From JAVZLQ01 sp049700035 (lineage in GTDB: Archaea; Thermoproteota; Bathyarchaeia; Bathyarchaeales; Bathycorpusculaceae): 64,000 nt of DNA. The notes below the pieces were generated by a model. It saw only the letters and a program-made list of their open reading frames with translations. It made no database searches and was not told the origin of the DNA. The translations under genes were made by a program, and so were the position numbers. The DNA lies in assembly GCA_049700035.1 (NCBI GenBank), contig JBNAWC010000002.1, positions 12,141 through 76,140 of the forward strand. Direction: 5' to 3'. Position 1 is the stretch's first letter. Each line of letters opens with the position of its first letter. Of the stretch, positions 6,695-16,417 are shown in pieces.

Positions 6695-9109
6695 ATGAAA
6701 GAGAAATTAAGCAAAAAGCTTGTGGGACTTTTGATTGCCGCAACACTGCTTACGGCTTTTATGCCAAATTTGGCATATGCAACAGGTGGACTTGAGTTGG
6801 AAACAAGCTATTCATGGACAACTGGTGACAATAATTATTCAAACGCTGTTGCTGCAGGAGATATCGATGATGATGGCGTAAAGGAAATAGTTACCGCGGG
6901 ATACTTCTATAATTCAACAGCAAGTGCTTATGATGGTGAATTAGATATTTGGAATTGGAACGGTTCAACTTTAACCTCTGAATATAAAAAACATCTCAGC
7001 ACAGATGAGACACTTTCAAACAATACACGCCTTAACTCCGTGGCATTAAGCAATATTGACAATGAAACAGACACAGAAATCATCACTGCTGGGCGAGGGA
7101 ACTTCTTGTTTATAATATCGCTTTTCCCACTCAAAATAGCTTTTCAAGAACAAGGAGCTTTATTCATAAGCAACTGGAACGGTTCAACATTCACCACAAA
7201 ACATTTTGCAGTATGGCCAGGTGATCACACTAAAAAGGCAGAATTTTTGGACGTAGCCGTCGGCGACATAGATAAAGATGATGTCACTGAAATAGTCGCT
7301 GTTGGCAAAGTAAACATGACAAGTGATAGTGTAACTGGTTTTCACGGAGTCTTAACCATATGGAGCGTGAATGATAGCGGCGTCTTAACGCTTGAAAAAA
7401 GTTTTACCAAAATCATCACTCAAGGAGAGAACATCTGGCGCGCAGTATCCATAAGCGACGTGGACAATGATGGAGAATTGGAAATAGTCATAGTTGGCGA
7501 TTATTACAACACAAACATAAACCGCAGATGCTCCATAATACGCATATGCACATGGGATGGTTCGACGCTAAAATGGGAAGCAAGTTCAGAATGGTACACT
7601 TACAGCGACACATACATCACCGATGTTGCAGTTAGCGACATAGACCTAGATGGAATACCAGAAATCATAACAAGCGGATACTGCTTTACCAGCGAGACCA
7701 TAAATGTCCAGCTTAGAGTGTGGACTTGGAACAAGGATGTTTTGACATTAAAACTTAGCATAGAAGAAGGCTTAGTGGAACCGCCAATCCCAACATTTGC
7801 AACAAAACTTGCAGTAAGCGACATTGACGCTGATGGCAAAAACGAAATAATACTAGGAATAGACGCTTTTCTAATATTTTGGACACAAGCGTATATTCGA
7901 ATACTTGCTTGGGAAAACGGAACGTTAATCACAAAGGAGCACAGGGATTGGACAAGCGTATCTTCAATCCAAGATATCACAACAAGCGACGTAGACGACG
8001 ACGGAAAAGTCGAAATATTGACAGCTGGGTACACTGCAGGTTTGATGACGCTTCCCAGCGCAAATCTCGGTATATGGAGCGTAAGTAAAGTCGCCAGTTC
8101 GATAACCGTGAATGTAAGTCCGTCAAGCATTGTTATAGGTAGTCAAGTTACAATAAGCGGCAAAGTGACAAATGAAACAGGCGACACGCCAATACCAAAT
8201 GCTGAAGTGACAATAGAATTTTCACGTGAACCCTTACCACTTCTGGTAACGATAGGCAAGGTTGTAACGAATGAAAATGGAGAATACACCTTTACGTGGA
8301 CCCCGCCGGCAGCTGGAAACTACATAATCCGTGTAAGCTGGAAAGGCGACTATGAACATGAGGCTGCAGCCGCAACAACCACATTAACGGTTGAAAAGGC
8401 TTCAAGTCTAATAGCCCTAACGCTTTCAAGCTACACAGCAACAGTCGGAGACAGCGTAAGCGTAAGCGGCACACTTTATCCAGCCAAAACAGCGGCAATA
8501 ACCATCAAATACACAAAGCCAGACAGTTCAATAACCACAAAAACTGTTTACTCAAACCAAGCTGGAGTTTTCACCGACACATTCACGGCAGACCAAGTTG
8601 GACAATGGCAAGTAACAGCAAGCTGGAGCGGCGACGACACATACAAAGCAGCTGAAAGCGCACCAACACCGTTAACAGTAACAAAAATACAAAGCACATT
8701 AGCAGTAACCGCATCGCAGTTAACAGTCAACGTAGGCGAAAACATAACAATAGACGGAGCGCTGACGCCCGGGCAAACCGCGAACATAACCCTCACATAC
8801 ACAATGCCAAACGGCACAACCACAACAAAAACCGTTCAATCAACAAGCACTGGAACATTCACGGACACAATTAAACTTGATACCGCTGGCATATGGCAAG
8901 TAAAAGCAAGCTGGACTGGCGACACACAAAACACCGCAGCCGAAAGCACAACAATAACACTAACGGCTCAAGCAGTCGACACCACAACACCCATGTTTGC
9001 GCTAGGCGGTTTAGGACTCGGCATAATAGCACTAATTTTGGCGGCAGTGGCACTTATTATCCCCTCTAAAAAACCAAAAACAACTTCACTAACACAACAA
9101 TCAACATAA
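6695..9109 (+). CDS. Membrane-anchored surface protein: FG-GAP/VCBS propeller plus Ig-like domains
   Basis: The ATG at 6695 follows a GGACGG motif and starts MKEKLSKKLVGLLIAATLLT, a clear signal peptide ending near AYATGG; an upstream in-frame start at 6638 would precede the signal peptide. Mature residues to about 460 hold seven repeats of the form A-V-x-x-x-D-[IV]-D-x-D-G-x-x-E-I, the calcium-loop signature of FG-GAP/VCBS blades, consistent with one seven-bladed propeller (the second repeat is degenerate, NIDNETDTE). Three Ig-like domains of about 95 residues follow, then a single hydrophobic anchor (FALGGLGLGIIALILAAVAL) and a short basic cytoplasmic tail. Likely a cell-surface adhesion or binding protein. 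The C-terminus is not a standard PGF-type archaeosortase signal. Confidence 0.9.
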   Translation: MKEKLSKKLVGLLIAATLLTAFMPNLAYATGGLELETSYSWTTGDNNYSNAVAAGDIDDDGVKEIVTAGYFYNSTASAYDGELDIWNWNGSTLTSEYKKHLSTDETLSNNTRLNSVALSNIDNETDTEIITAGRGNFLFIISLFPLKIAFQEQGALFISNWNGSTFTTKHFAVWPGDHTKKAEFLDVAVGDIDKDDVTEIVAVGKVNMTSDSVTGFHGVLTIWSVNDSGVLTLEKSFTKIITQGENIWRAVSISDVDNDGELEIVIVGDYYNTNINRRCSIIRICTWDGSTLKWEASSEWYTYSDTYITDVAVSDIDLDGIPEIITSGYCFTSETINVQLRVWTWNKDVLTLKLSIEEGLVEPPIPTFATKLAVSDIDADGKNEIILGIDAFLIFWTQAYIRILAWENGTLITKEHRDWTSVSSIQDITTSDVDDDGKVEILTAGYTAGLMTLPSANLGIWSVSKVASSITVNVSPSSIVIGSQVTISGKVTNETGDTPIPNAEVTIEFSREPLPLLVTIGKVVTNENGEYTFTWTPPAAGNYIIRVSWKGDYEHEAAAATTTLTVEKASSLIALTLSSYTATVGDSVSVSGTLYPAKTAAITIKYTKPDSSITTKTVYSNQAGVFTDTFTADQVGQWQVTASWSGDDTYKAAESAPTPLTVTKIQSTLAVTASQLTVNVGENITIDGALTPGQTANITLTYTMPNGTTTTKTVQSTSTGTFTDTIKLDTAGIWQVKASWTGDTQNTAAESTTITLTAQAVDTTTPMFALGGLGLGIIALILAAVALIIPSKKPKTTSLTQQST

Positions 9110-9130
9110 AACTGAAACGTCCCAATTTTC

Positions 9131-9147
9131 CACCTTCTTTTTCTAGC
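9131..9147 (+). terminator. T-rich terminator between convergent surface-protein and rfcL genes
   Basis: CACCTTCTTTTTCTAGC follows the surface-protein stop in the 37-base gap before the convergent rfcL stop. The T-run fits an archaeal intrinsic terminator on the plus strand. Confidence 0.4.
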
Positions 9148-10406
9148 TAACCTACAAGTTTGGCGATGGCATCCGCCTTTTTCTTGTCCTCCGCCAAATA
9201 CTCAATCATTTCCAAGTCCAAGTCAAGCCATTTCGCAAGCCCAGCAGCCACATCAACATTATTCTTAAATATTATCCTAAGGTATGGGAGGATTTCTTTT
9301 GACGCCCTGTTGGCGGATATGTGGCATTTACGCTTGATTTTTTGCCCTATGCTCAGTTGAATTGCACGCTCAGCCTTAGACCTAGACAACATTTGTATGC
9401 GCGTTGGAAACTTGAATGGAACGAACCCATGAGTCTTCGTGTTCTGCCTAGCCATTGCAACTCCAGCAGTCATGTAATCAATAACGTAGCGAGTTAAACT
9501 CCAATCTTGCGTGGAGCGAATTCTACCCCTATAAACATCTGCCATCGAAAGCGCGTCCATAGCCCTCGCCAAATCATGAGGGTTAGTTAAATGCGCTGGA
9601 ACGTTCTCATAAATCCACTCGAAAAGCATGTCAATGTCAACGTCAGCCATGTCAACCGCTTGCTTTGCACTGTTGCATGTGCGCGCATAAATTATCATCC
9701 GCAAAACATTAAAAATCGTGTCTTGCCTATCCCTATAACCAAGCCAAGAAACATCCTCATACGTTAGCCTCTTCCTACCTTGAGCCAAAGCTTGAAGATC
9801 ATTAACCGCTGAGCGAACATCACCACTTGAGCGCTGGGCAATAAACTTTAAAGCATCCTCATCAGCTTGTATCCCCTCGCGGAGACATATACGTTTCAAA
9901 TGCTTCACGACTTCGCTTGCTGGCGGCTTCTTAAACTCTATTAGCAAGCAGTAGTTACGGAGGTTAGCAAATCTTGGGTCATAAGCGTTATTTGCAATCA
10001 GAACTATTGGGCACTGGGCAACTTTAACAATGTCCGTTATCGCTTTAACACCGCCCTTATCAGCTGTTCCAGTAAGCCCGTCAAGCTCATCCAAAAGTAT
10101 TATTCTTCTACCACCGAAAAGCGAGCCATACTGCGAAGCCAAACCAGCAAAACGGTTAATCGCCTCCTCAGTCCTATAATCGCTTGCGTTTTTCTCAACA
10201 AGCTCCATTTTAAAGTCAGCCGCAAGAGCCTCAACAGTAACAGTTTTCCCAACACCAGGAGGACCAAAGATGAAGGCTGCACGCTTTTTTGGCGTTCCCT
10301 TGTCCCAAGATTTTATCCATTCGACGAACGTTTGAATAGCCTCTTTGTTTCCAATAATTTCATCTAGGGATTTTGGCTTGTGCTTAACAGTCCAAGCGGC
10401 GTACAA
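9147..10406 (-). CDS. rfcL: Replication factor C large subunit
   Basis: The large subunit of the clamp loader that opens PCNA and places it on primed DNA. Walker A is FGPPGVGKT (48-56), Walker B LLDELDG near 107, and the sensor region is IVLIANNAYD. Start is TTG (10406); the AGGTG motif overlaps the rfcS stop, so translation is coupled to rfcS 11 bases upstream. At 419 residues it is on the short side, and no PIP-box (Q-x-x-h-x-x-a-a) is visible at the C-terminus, which ends AKLVG. Many archaeal RfcL proteins end with a Lys-rich tail and PIP-box, so PCNA contact may rest on other regions. Confidence 0.95.
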   Translation of the reverse strand: MYAAWTVKHKPKSLDEIIGNKEAIQTFVEWIKSWDKGTPKKRAAFIFGPPGVGKTVTVEALAADFKMELVEKNASDYRTEEAINRFAGLASQYGSLFGGRRIILLDELDGLTGTADKGGVKAITDIVKVAQCPIVLIANNAYDPRFANLRNYCLLIEFKKPPASEVVKHLKRICLREGIQADEDALKFIAQRSSGDVRSAVNDLQALAQGRKRLTYEDVSWLGYRDRQDTIFNVLRMIIYARTCNSAKQAVDMADVDIDMLFEWIYENVPAHLTNPHDLARAMDALSMADVYRGRIRSTQDWSLTRYVIDYMTAGVAMARQNTKTHGFVPFKFPTRIQMLSRSKAERAIQLSIGQKIKRKCHISANRASKEILPYLRIIFKNNVDVAAGLAKWLDLDLEMIEYLAEDKKKADAIAKLVG

Positions 10407-10417
10407 ACGTTTTGCAC

Positions 10418-11398
10418 CTAACTTGCCTTTTTAATTTCGTAGCCAGCCTCCACAAGCCTCGCTAACAAGGCGCTTAGCTGAACCTCCTCGTCTGCGCCCT
10501 CAACAAGCCTATAATCTATATCGCCGACAATGTCAGCCAACTTTATCTTCCACGGCTCTGGAATATTCGCCCTAAAAATTTCAGTGTGAATCTGCCTAAT
10601 TATGTCGCTTCCAGCCACGCCATACTTCTGAATCATGTCACGCAACTGTTTTCTGGCTTCCAAAAAGTTGCCATTAATCGCAGTTTCTATCATCTTCTGC
10701 ACATCCGCTGGATGAGCCCTACCAGCAATAGAATAAACAACCTTCGCGTCCACAGGCCTATTCAGCGAAGCGGCAGCTTGAAGCGTGTTTATCGCCTTTC
10801 GCAAATCGCCACCGCAGACCTCAAAGATTGCATCTAACCCGTCCTTCAAAAGCTTGACGCCCTCTTTTTCAGCTATGTACTTAAGGTATTTGTCATGCTC
10901 TTCTCTTGGTAAAAACGTGAACCGAAACGGAGCGCAACGCGACTGGATGGGTTCAATTATTTTTCCGCTGTAGTTAGCGCATAAAATGAAACGGCATGTT
11001 TCAGTATACCGTTCCATAGTCCGCCTTAAAGCTTGCTGCGCATCAGCAGTCATGTTATCCGCTTCGTCCAAAATCATAAGCTTAAAGGGAATTTCACCAA
11101 TAGACCTTACACGAGCAAACGTTTTGACTGTTTCCCTAACAACATCTATGCCTCTCTCGTCGCTTGCATTCAACTCCATAATATGCTCGCGATAGGCATC
11201 GCCATACAAGTCCCTAGCCAAACAAAGCGCAGCAGTAGTCTTTCCAGTTCCAGGCGGCCCAGCGAAGATGCAATGCGGCACATTTTTGGATTTAACGAAA
11301 CTCTTGAGTCGCTCAACTATCTCCTTCTGGTTAACCATTTCATCCAGCGTTTTTGGTCTATATTTTTCAGCCCACATTTCAAAACTCAAAGTTTCCAC
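10418..11398 (-). CDS. rfcS: Replication factor C small subunit
   Basis: AAA+ small subunit, usually four copies per clamp loader with one RfcL. RFC box EKYRPKTLDEM (11-21), Walker A AGPPGTGKT (46-54), Walker B MILDEAD near 110, arginine-finger motif SRC (IQSRCAPFRF), and the DLRKAINTLQAAA sensor-2 region are all intact. It has normal length (326). The predicted start is GTG (11398), close to GAGGAG. It is the first gene of the rfcS-rfcL pair. Confidence 0.96.
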   Translation of the reverse strand: METLSFEMWAEKYRPKTLDEMVNQKEIVERLKSFVKSKNVPHCIFAGPPGTGKTTAALCLARDLYGDAYREHIMELNASDERGIDVVRETVKTFARVRSIGEIPFKLMILDEADNMTADAQQALRRTMERYTETCRFILCANYSGKIIEPIQSRCAPFRFTFLPREEHDKYLKYIAEKEGVKLLKDGLDAIFEVCGGDLRKAINTLQAAASLNRPVDAKVVYSIAGRAHPADVQKMIETAINGNFLEARKQLRDMIQKYGVAGSDIIRQIHTEIFRANIPEPWKIKLADIVGDIDYRLVEGADEEVQLSALLARLVEAGYEIKKAS

Positions 11399-11452
11399 TC
11401 CTCTTCAAACATATTTAATGAAACTGTTAATAAACCTATCAAAGGAAAGCAT

Positions 11453-12898
11453 TTACGTGGATATCACGATTTTGTCGATGATTAGTGATGGACACATTGA
11501 GTTTCCAAAGGTTTTCAAGTCGCTTCCAACGGTAATAACGTTATTTAACGCCTCATACAAGTTCCCAGCCACAGTGCAGGGCTTGATTGGAAACGCGATT
11601 TCTCCATTCTCAATTTTGAATGCATTATCAGCAGTTACCGAGAAATCACCAGTCACCACGTTTGAGTGAAAAGCGCCAATAAGTGAACCCTTCACCAGCA
11701 CGCCCTCTTTTAGTTCCCTTATTAGGTCTTGCAAACCGCCTTTATTAGGCTGCAATATGAGGTTTGAGGGACTTATGGCTGGCTGATTAGCGTAAGCAGC
11801 AGTTACACGTCCCATTCTGCTGGCATTTCCCGTACTTTCTATTTTTTCACGCTTCGCAGTGTAATTATCATACAGAAAACTGGTCAATACGCCTTTTTCG
11901 ATAACTGGGGTTTTCTGTTTTGGAACCCCTTCATCGTCGAACTTGCTTGTGCCAAAGCCGTCTGGCAGTGTTCCATCATCGACTATGGTGATTGCGTCGT
12001 TTGCTACTTGACTTTTCAGTTTGCCTTTATAGATTGAACGGTTTTCTTGAACATTGAAGGCTGAAATTCCAAAAGTGAAGATTGCAGAGAAAAGCTCGTT
12101 CCAACTTTGGTTTTCGAAAACAACCGGACCGACGTACTTTTGAGGCAACGGTTTCTTCCCAAAATTTTCAACAGTCCTTTTTGAAGCATTAAGTGCGATG
12201 GGTCTTAAGTTCTCTGTGTAAGATCTGGACATTAAGAAGTCGCCACTTGACACTTCTGTGCCAGATTTAGCTTTGGCATAGAAATAGGCTATAAAAGCGG
12301 TGCCATTATCAGAAGCTTCTACGCCATTCGTGTTAACTATAACCCTTGTAATGGAATTTGTGGAGATGGAACCCATAGCTTGAGTTATTCGTTTATCAAA
12401 GTCTCCCATGGCTACGCAACCATCAACACACAATTCTAAAAGTTTCTCAACGCCCACATCAGCTATTCTCTTATCAAAAATTCCGCCTTCTCCATGTGGC
12501 TTCTTCATTTCGGGCAAGGATACCCAGTTTGGGTCTGGCGGCCTAATTTTCGCTATTTTTGTAGCTTCCTCAACTGCTCCTAAAACTTTTTTCTCTTCAA
12601 TGCTTGACACACTGGAAAAGCCCATTGCATTATTAACGACAGCCCTAACTCCGACGCCAGCTTTAATTCCACCAGTTATTTTTGGTATCCCCTTCTTTTT
12701 TATCCAAGGTTCTGCGATTCGCACAAGTGTTCCTTTAAATCCTCTTAGGGCGCCGCTTCTCGAGGCAAATATTCCGCCAACAAACTGAACAGCTAACTGT
12801 TTCTCAAAGTAAAGGAAAATTTCCGCTTCGTCTGTCCCCAATTTTTGAGCATAGCTTGAAGCCTTTTTGCCTATTTCCAGCAGTTCATGTTCGCTCAA
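11453..12898 (-). CDS. tldE: TldE/PmbA protease subunit
   Basis: The non-catalytic-looking partner of the TldD/TldE metalloprotease, which degrades unfolded peptides and in bacteria matures microcin B17 and CcdA. The family order is visible: N-terminal AEIFLYFEKQ, the GVGVRAVVNNAMGFSS segment, and C-terminal LSNLILQPNKGG-like and GAFHSNVVTGDFSVTADNAF motifs. As expected for TldE it lacks the HExxxH motif of TldD. TTG start at 12898, three bases after the tldD stop; GGAGGTG near the tldD end can serve translation. A heterodimer with the upstream gene product is expected. Confidence 0.92.
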   Translation of the reverse strand: MSEHELLEIGKKASSYAQKLGTDEAEIFLYFEKQLAVQFVGGIFASRSGALRGFKGTLVRIAEPWIKKKGIPKITGGIKAGVGVRAVVNNAMGFSSVSSIEEKKVLGAVEEATKIAKIRPPDPNWVSLPEMKKPHGEGGIFDKRIADVGVEKLLELCVDGCVAMGDFDKRITQAMGSISTNSITRVIVNTNGVEASDNGTAFIAYFYAKAKSGTEVSSGDFLMSRSYTENLRPIALNASKRTVENFGKKPLPQKYVGPVVFENQSWNELFSAIFTFGISAFNVQENRSIYKGKLKSQVANDAITIVDDGTLPDGFGTSKFDDEGVPKQKTPVIEKGVLTSFLYDNYTAKREKIESTGNASRMGRVTAAYANQPAISPSNLILQPNKGGLQDLIRELKEGVLVKGSLIGAFHSNVVTGDFSVTADNAFKIENGEIAFPIKPCTVAGNLYEALNNVITVGSDLKTFGNSMCPSLIIDKIVIST

Positions 12899-12900
12899 GA

Positions 12901-14316
12901 CTACACAGCACCTCCAAACAAAACATTTTTTACGAGAATATGTGGTCCGCCAGTGCCAACAAAAGCTCTCTGATTCATTTTCCCACAGCCTCCAAATGGA
13001 GTAGCGGATACGAGTAGGTCATTGCAGACCGCATCAACGTTCTTGAGCAGTTCAAGAATATTCCCAGTTAGTGCTACATCCTTTAAGGGGTATTTAGGCT
13101 CGCCGTTTTCAACCCAATATCCTCTTACAGCCTTAAACAGGAAAGTCCCTGTATCTTCAACTTGTCCGCCTGCCGTGTCTATAGCGTATATTCCTTGCTT
13201 TAGTTCTTTTAGGGCTTCGTCGGGTTTCCAGTTTCCGACATCAAAGTATGTGTTCCTCATTCTCACTATTGGTTCAAAAGAGTAATCTTGGCTTCTCGCG
13301 TTTCCAGTAGGCTCTGTTTTCAGCGCTTTCGCCGTGACCCTGCTATGTAAATAACTTTTTAAAACTCCGTTCTTGAGAATTTCAACGCGCTTGCAAGGTA
13401 CTCCTTCATCATCAAAAAATATCTTATAACCGCCACTTTCAGGCAAGCCCTCATCAATTATTGAAACGTGCTCCGTTCCAAGCGTCTGACCAATCCTACC
13501 AGTTAGAGGAGAACCACCAATGACTACAAAATCTGCCTCAGATAAGTGCCCAAAGGATTCATGTGCAAGTACCCCCGCAAGTTTTGGATCTATGAGAGCA
13601 TCAAATTTTCCTGCGGGTGCTGGTTTAGCTTTGAGTTTTTCTAACGCCCAGTTAGCAGCGTTTTCAGCCATTTTTTCTGGGGTATGCTCATCCTTCTCAA
13701 ACTCGTCTAAGCCGACGCTTCCGCCATGAGCGTCCCTTGCGTCAGCGATGCTGGCGCCTCTTTTTGCAACGCAAGCTACCCTTAAACCAACCAGTAGAGG
13801 TTCATAAGAAACTTTAGTTCCTTCAGTGTTTGCGTAGTGTATTGTTCCATGGTATTCTCCGAACCCGCTTGTAACATTGGCTATGCTTTTGCTTCGCTCC
13901 ATGGCAGTTTTGCACTGTCTTAAGCAAAGGTCCTTTTTATCATCTAGAGAAACGGCCTTTGGATGTTTATTCACGTTTGTTACTTTCTTCTCGCTGATTG
14001 AAGCTGCACTTGCAAGGTTAAATTTGAGCAACGTTTTTTTTGTTGACGCTTTGGCGATTTGTATGGCTGTGTCAACTGCTCGGAAAACATTTACTTCATC
14101 AAGAACGTTTGAGAAGGAAAATCCGCTGCTTTTTCCGTAGAAAACCCTAATCCCTATTCCAATGTTGCGAATTTCTGAAACCGTCCTTATTTCGTTGTTT
14201 ATGGCTTCGATGTTAAGCGTCTTTGTATCTTCTCCTTTTGCCTCAGCAAAATAAGCACCCATATTAGACGCGTATTGTAACGCTTTATCCATCAAATCTT
14301 CTATCTGTGAACTCAT
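12901..14316 (-). CDS. tldD: TldD metalloprotease subunit
   Basis: Catalytic subunit of the TldD/TldE peptidase. The zinc motif HESFGH is at H252-E253-H257, and the later conserved Cys lies in ATPFGGCGKMNQ. The N-terminal half (RNIGIGIRVFYGKSSGFSFSN) and the GYWVENGEPKYPLKDVALTGN segment are family hallmarks. Length 471 matches the family (about 450-480). It forms a two-gene operon with tldE. Its native substrate in this organism cannot be inferred. Confidence 0.94.
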   Translation of the reverse strand: MSSQIEDLMDKALQYASNMGAYFAEAKGEDTKTLNIEAINNEIRTVSEIRNIGIGIRVFYGKSSGFSFSNVLDEVNVFRAVDTAIQIAKASTKKTLLKFNLASAASISEKKVTNVNKHPKAVSLDDKKDLCLRQCKTAMERSKSIANVTSGFGEYHGTIHYANTEGTKVSYEPLLVGLRVACVAKRGASIADARDAHGGSVGLDEFEKDEHTPEKMAENAANWALEKLKAKPAPAGKFDALIDPKLAGVLAHESFGHLSEADFVVIGGSPLTGRIGQTLGTEHVSIIDEGLPESGGYKIFFDDEGVPCKRVEILKNGVLKSYLHSRVTAKALKTEPTGNARSQDYSFEPIVRMRNTYFDVGNWKPDEALKELKQGIYAIDTAGGQVEDTGTFLFKAVRGYWVENGEPKYPLKDVALTGNILELLKNVDAVCNDLLVSATPFGGCGKMNQRAFVGTGGPHILVKNVLFGGAV

Positions 14317-14377
14317 CAGCGACCATCCTAGAGCGCCTAAAAATTATTCCTACACAAATTTAAATCTTAAGAAGAAG

Positions 14378-16333
14378 TTATTCGCTTTCTGGGATTATCT
14401 TTTCTTCCTTTTCAAGGAAACCTGTCAAGAATATGGCGTATTCGCATGGGTGCTCGTTTTGTAGCAGGGATTTTATTATTTTTATTTTCCCCTTTTTGCC
14501 GTGGCTAACCCTAGAAATAATGTATTCAAGTGTTTTTTTCCGAAGACCGCAGAGCCACGTTTTCTGGTTGGTTTTGACCAGTTTGTAGTAGGGACAACTT
14601 TTGTATTTTAGGGTGAAGCCTCCTTCAAAATATTCTATTTCAACTTCTACTCCTATTTCGCGATACATGTCAATAAGCCTTGCACCAACATCTTTGATTG
14701 TCCACGGGTAATCTTCTGGGAAAAGTGCATCTAACTGCTCTTTTTCAATGGCGAAAGCTTCCTCGATGGAGTTGCAAGACATGCCTTCAATGAGTGTTTG
14801 CATTAGCTTTTTCCGTGGCAATGGCTCCAGAACTGGTTTTTCCAAAAGTTTCAGTTTAAAGCTTAGCAGGTTCTGGAATGTTGTTGTTGAAACTTCATAA
14901 CCTAACTCCTTAAACATCGATTCTATTAAAATGCGTTGGCTGTTCATTACAAGAGGGTCTATCCGTTTAAAAATGATTGTGAAATGTTCATCACCAACAA
15001 ACCTCACTTCAGCGTCGGGCTGCGTTACGCTAATGCTTTTAATAATGAAGTTTTTAGAAAGACTACCGATTTTTTCTGGGTCGCTTCTAGCAAGCATGCG
15101 GATGGCGTTTGAGATGCGGACTCCTGTTGCGCGGTATATTTCCTCAAATTTTTGTCTATCACTCTCGTATACTTTTGCTGCAAAGGAGTTGAAGAGGTCG
15201 CGTGGAACTGGGACAACATCTAAGAATTGCTTTCCTATTATTTGGAAGAGGTTTAGTTCTGCCAGCTGGTCTAGAATGCTTTGGTCTTCTGCGCCTACGT
15301 ACTGTATTGTCATATTTACATTTGCATGCTCGATTGAGTAGTGTAAAAGTTTCCATCCGCGTGTTGCCAAAACTATTGAAAGCACTGTTAAGGATAGACG
15401 GGCTGTCGATACGGCTGTGGCTTGAAAAACTAGCTCTAACGTGTTCTCTTTCTCTGTTAGAACTTTAACTTGCCTAAACCAGTTCATCTTGACAAAAGCA
15501 GAAATGATGGTCTTCACGAAATCTTTGGGCTCTCTCGGAAACTCGCTAATGCCGAGAACTGTTCTTGCATCTTCTATGAAGTTGCCCAATTCTGTTACTG
15601 GTTCTTCCAGATGCTTTTCAGCCCAACCCATGAATGCTGGTCCAACAAGCATCAACGTGTTTTTGAACAACCCAGGAGTCACGTTTGCAAGTTCTTTTTC
15701 AATTTGCTGTTCCAGAAATTCGCCGAATTCCTTTCTTCTTAATGGGTAAATTTCGGGGCGAATCATTTTTATGGCTATGTCCTCGCCCATGATTCGTAGG
15801 TCGAAATTCACGCTTATGCCTTCTAATATTGTGGCAACTTGAAAGGCAACCATTACGGGTAAACGTTTGAAGACTCTTGGTCTTAGTACGGCTATGCTGT
15901 CTATTTCGCTGTATGAGGGAATGTCAAAAAGGTTTGTAAGTCCTTTTATCTCTTCTAAAATCAGTAGGAATTCTTTGAAGTTTGATGGAGCTTTCCATGC
16001 GACAGAGCTTTTTAATATTTCGATTATGTTCTTTGCCTCTGCCTTTTGCTCCTTTATTAAGTCTTCAACTGTTTTGTTTCCTAGGGCGACTTCTAATAGG
16101 CTGTCAAGGCTTTTCCTACTAATCGATGTTAGGTCAAGCGCCTCTCTCAGTTTAGTTTGCTCATTAATTTTTGCTTTGATTGCACAATCGTCGCAAGAGC
16201 CAACCTTGTCCACCCTAAACAGAGTCTCTACAGCTTTTTCGAGGACACGGCTTTTCGTGCCATAGGTTTTTGCTAGTTCTTCAAGAATCTCGTCTGTTTT
16301 TCTGGTTATTGTTGTGTGAAGATGTACCGACAT
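14378..16333 (-). CDS. Candidate transcription regulator: RHH N-terminus with Cys-containing C-terminal domain
   Basis: I do not recognise this 651-residue protein as a named family. Residues 3-45 (HLHTTITRKTDEILEELAKTYGTKSRVLEKAVETLF) look like a ribbon-helix-helix DNA-binding motif, followed by C47-x-x-C50. A long central alpha/beta region (about 110-500) has no motif I can name. Residues about 545-640 carry C580 (SCPYY), C595 (WLCG) and C630 (HPCEYAIF), a spacing like the Cys-bearing C-terminal sensor domains of SufR/V4R-type archaeal regulators that bind Fe-S clusters or small ligands. Its TATA box (16366-16373) abuts TGTTCA and TGTACA hexamers also found before neighbouring nitrogen genes. 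It may control them and itself; that is inference. Confidence 0.7.
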   Translation of the reverse strand: MSVHLHTTITRKTDEILEELAKTYGTKSRVLEKAVETLFRVDKVGSCDDCAIKAKINEQTKLREALDLTSISRKSLDSLLEVALGNKTVEDLIKEQKAEAKNIIEILKSSVAWKAPSNFKEFLLILEEIKGLTNLFDIPSYSEIDSIAVLRPRVFKRLPVMVAFQVATILEGISVNFDLRIMGEDIAIKMIRPEIYPLRRKEFGEFLEQQIEKELANVTPGLFKNTLMLVGPAFMGWAEKHLEEPVTELGNFIEDARTVLGISEFPREPKDFVKTIISAFVKMNWFRQVKVLTEKENTLELVFQATAVSTARLSLTVLSIVLATRGWKLLHYSIEHANVNMTIQYVGAEDQSILDQLAELNLFQIIGKQFLDVVPVPRDLFNSFAAKVYESDRQKFEEIYRATGVRISNAIRMLARSDPEKIGSLSKNFIIKSISVTQPDAEVRFVGDEHFTIIFKRIDPLVMNSQRILIESMFKELGYEVSTTTFQNLLSFKLKLLEKPVLEPLPRKKLMQTLIEGMSCNSIEEAFAIEKEQLDALFPEDYPWTIKDVGARLIDMYREIGVEVEIEYFEGGFTLKYKSCPYYKLVKTNQKTWLCGLRKKTLEYIISRVSHGKKGKIKIIKSLLQNEHPCEYAIFLTGFLEKEEKIIPESE

Positions 16334-16375
16334 TATGATTCACGGGTTATCTTTTGGATTGGTTACTTTTAAACA

Positions 16376-16402
16376 TGTTCATAAAAATTTGTGGAATGTA
16401 CA
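16376..16402 (-). promoter_or_regulatory. TGTWCA operator pair upstream of the RHH regulator gene
   Basis: TGTTCA (16376-16381) and TGTACA (16397-16402) start 21 bp apart, about two helical turns. The first directly adjoins the minus-strand TATA-like TTTAAAAG (plus 16366-16373). The same hexamers recur before gdhA/KaiC-like and gltB. Confidence 0.5.
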
Positions 16403-16417
16403 TAGAAAAGGGGGATG

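Noticed and set aside
7600..8130. 176-codon minus-strand ORF inside the propeller protein
   Set aside because: Shadow of a repetitive coding region; the sense frame has seven clear calcium-loop repeats.
15025..15749. Several overlapping ORFs on both strands inside the RHH-protein gene
   Set aside because: They are shadows; the 651-codon frame has coherent composition and domain-like text throughout.
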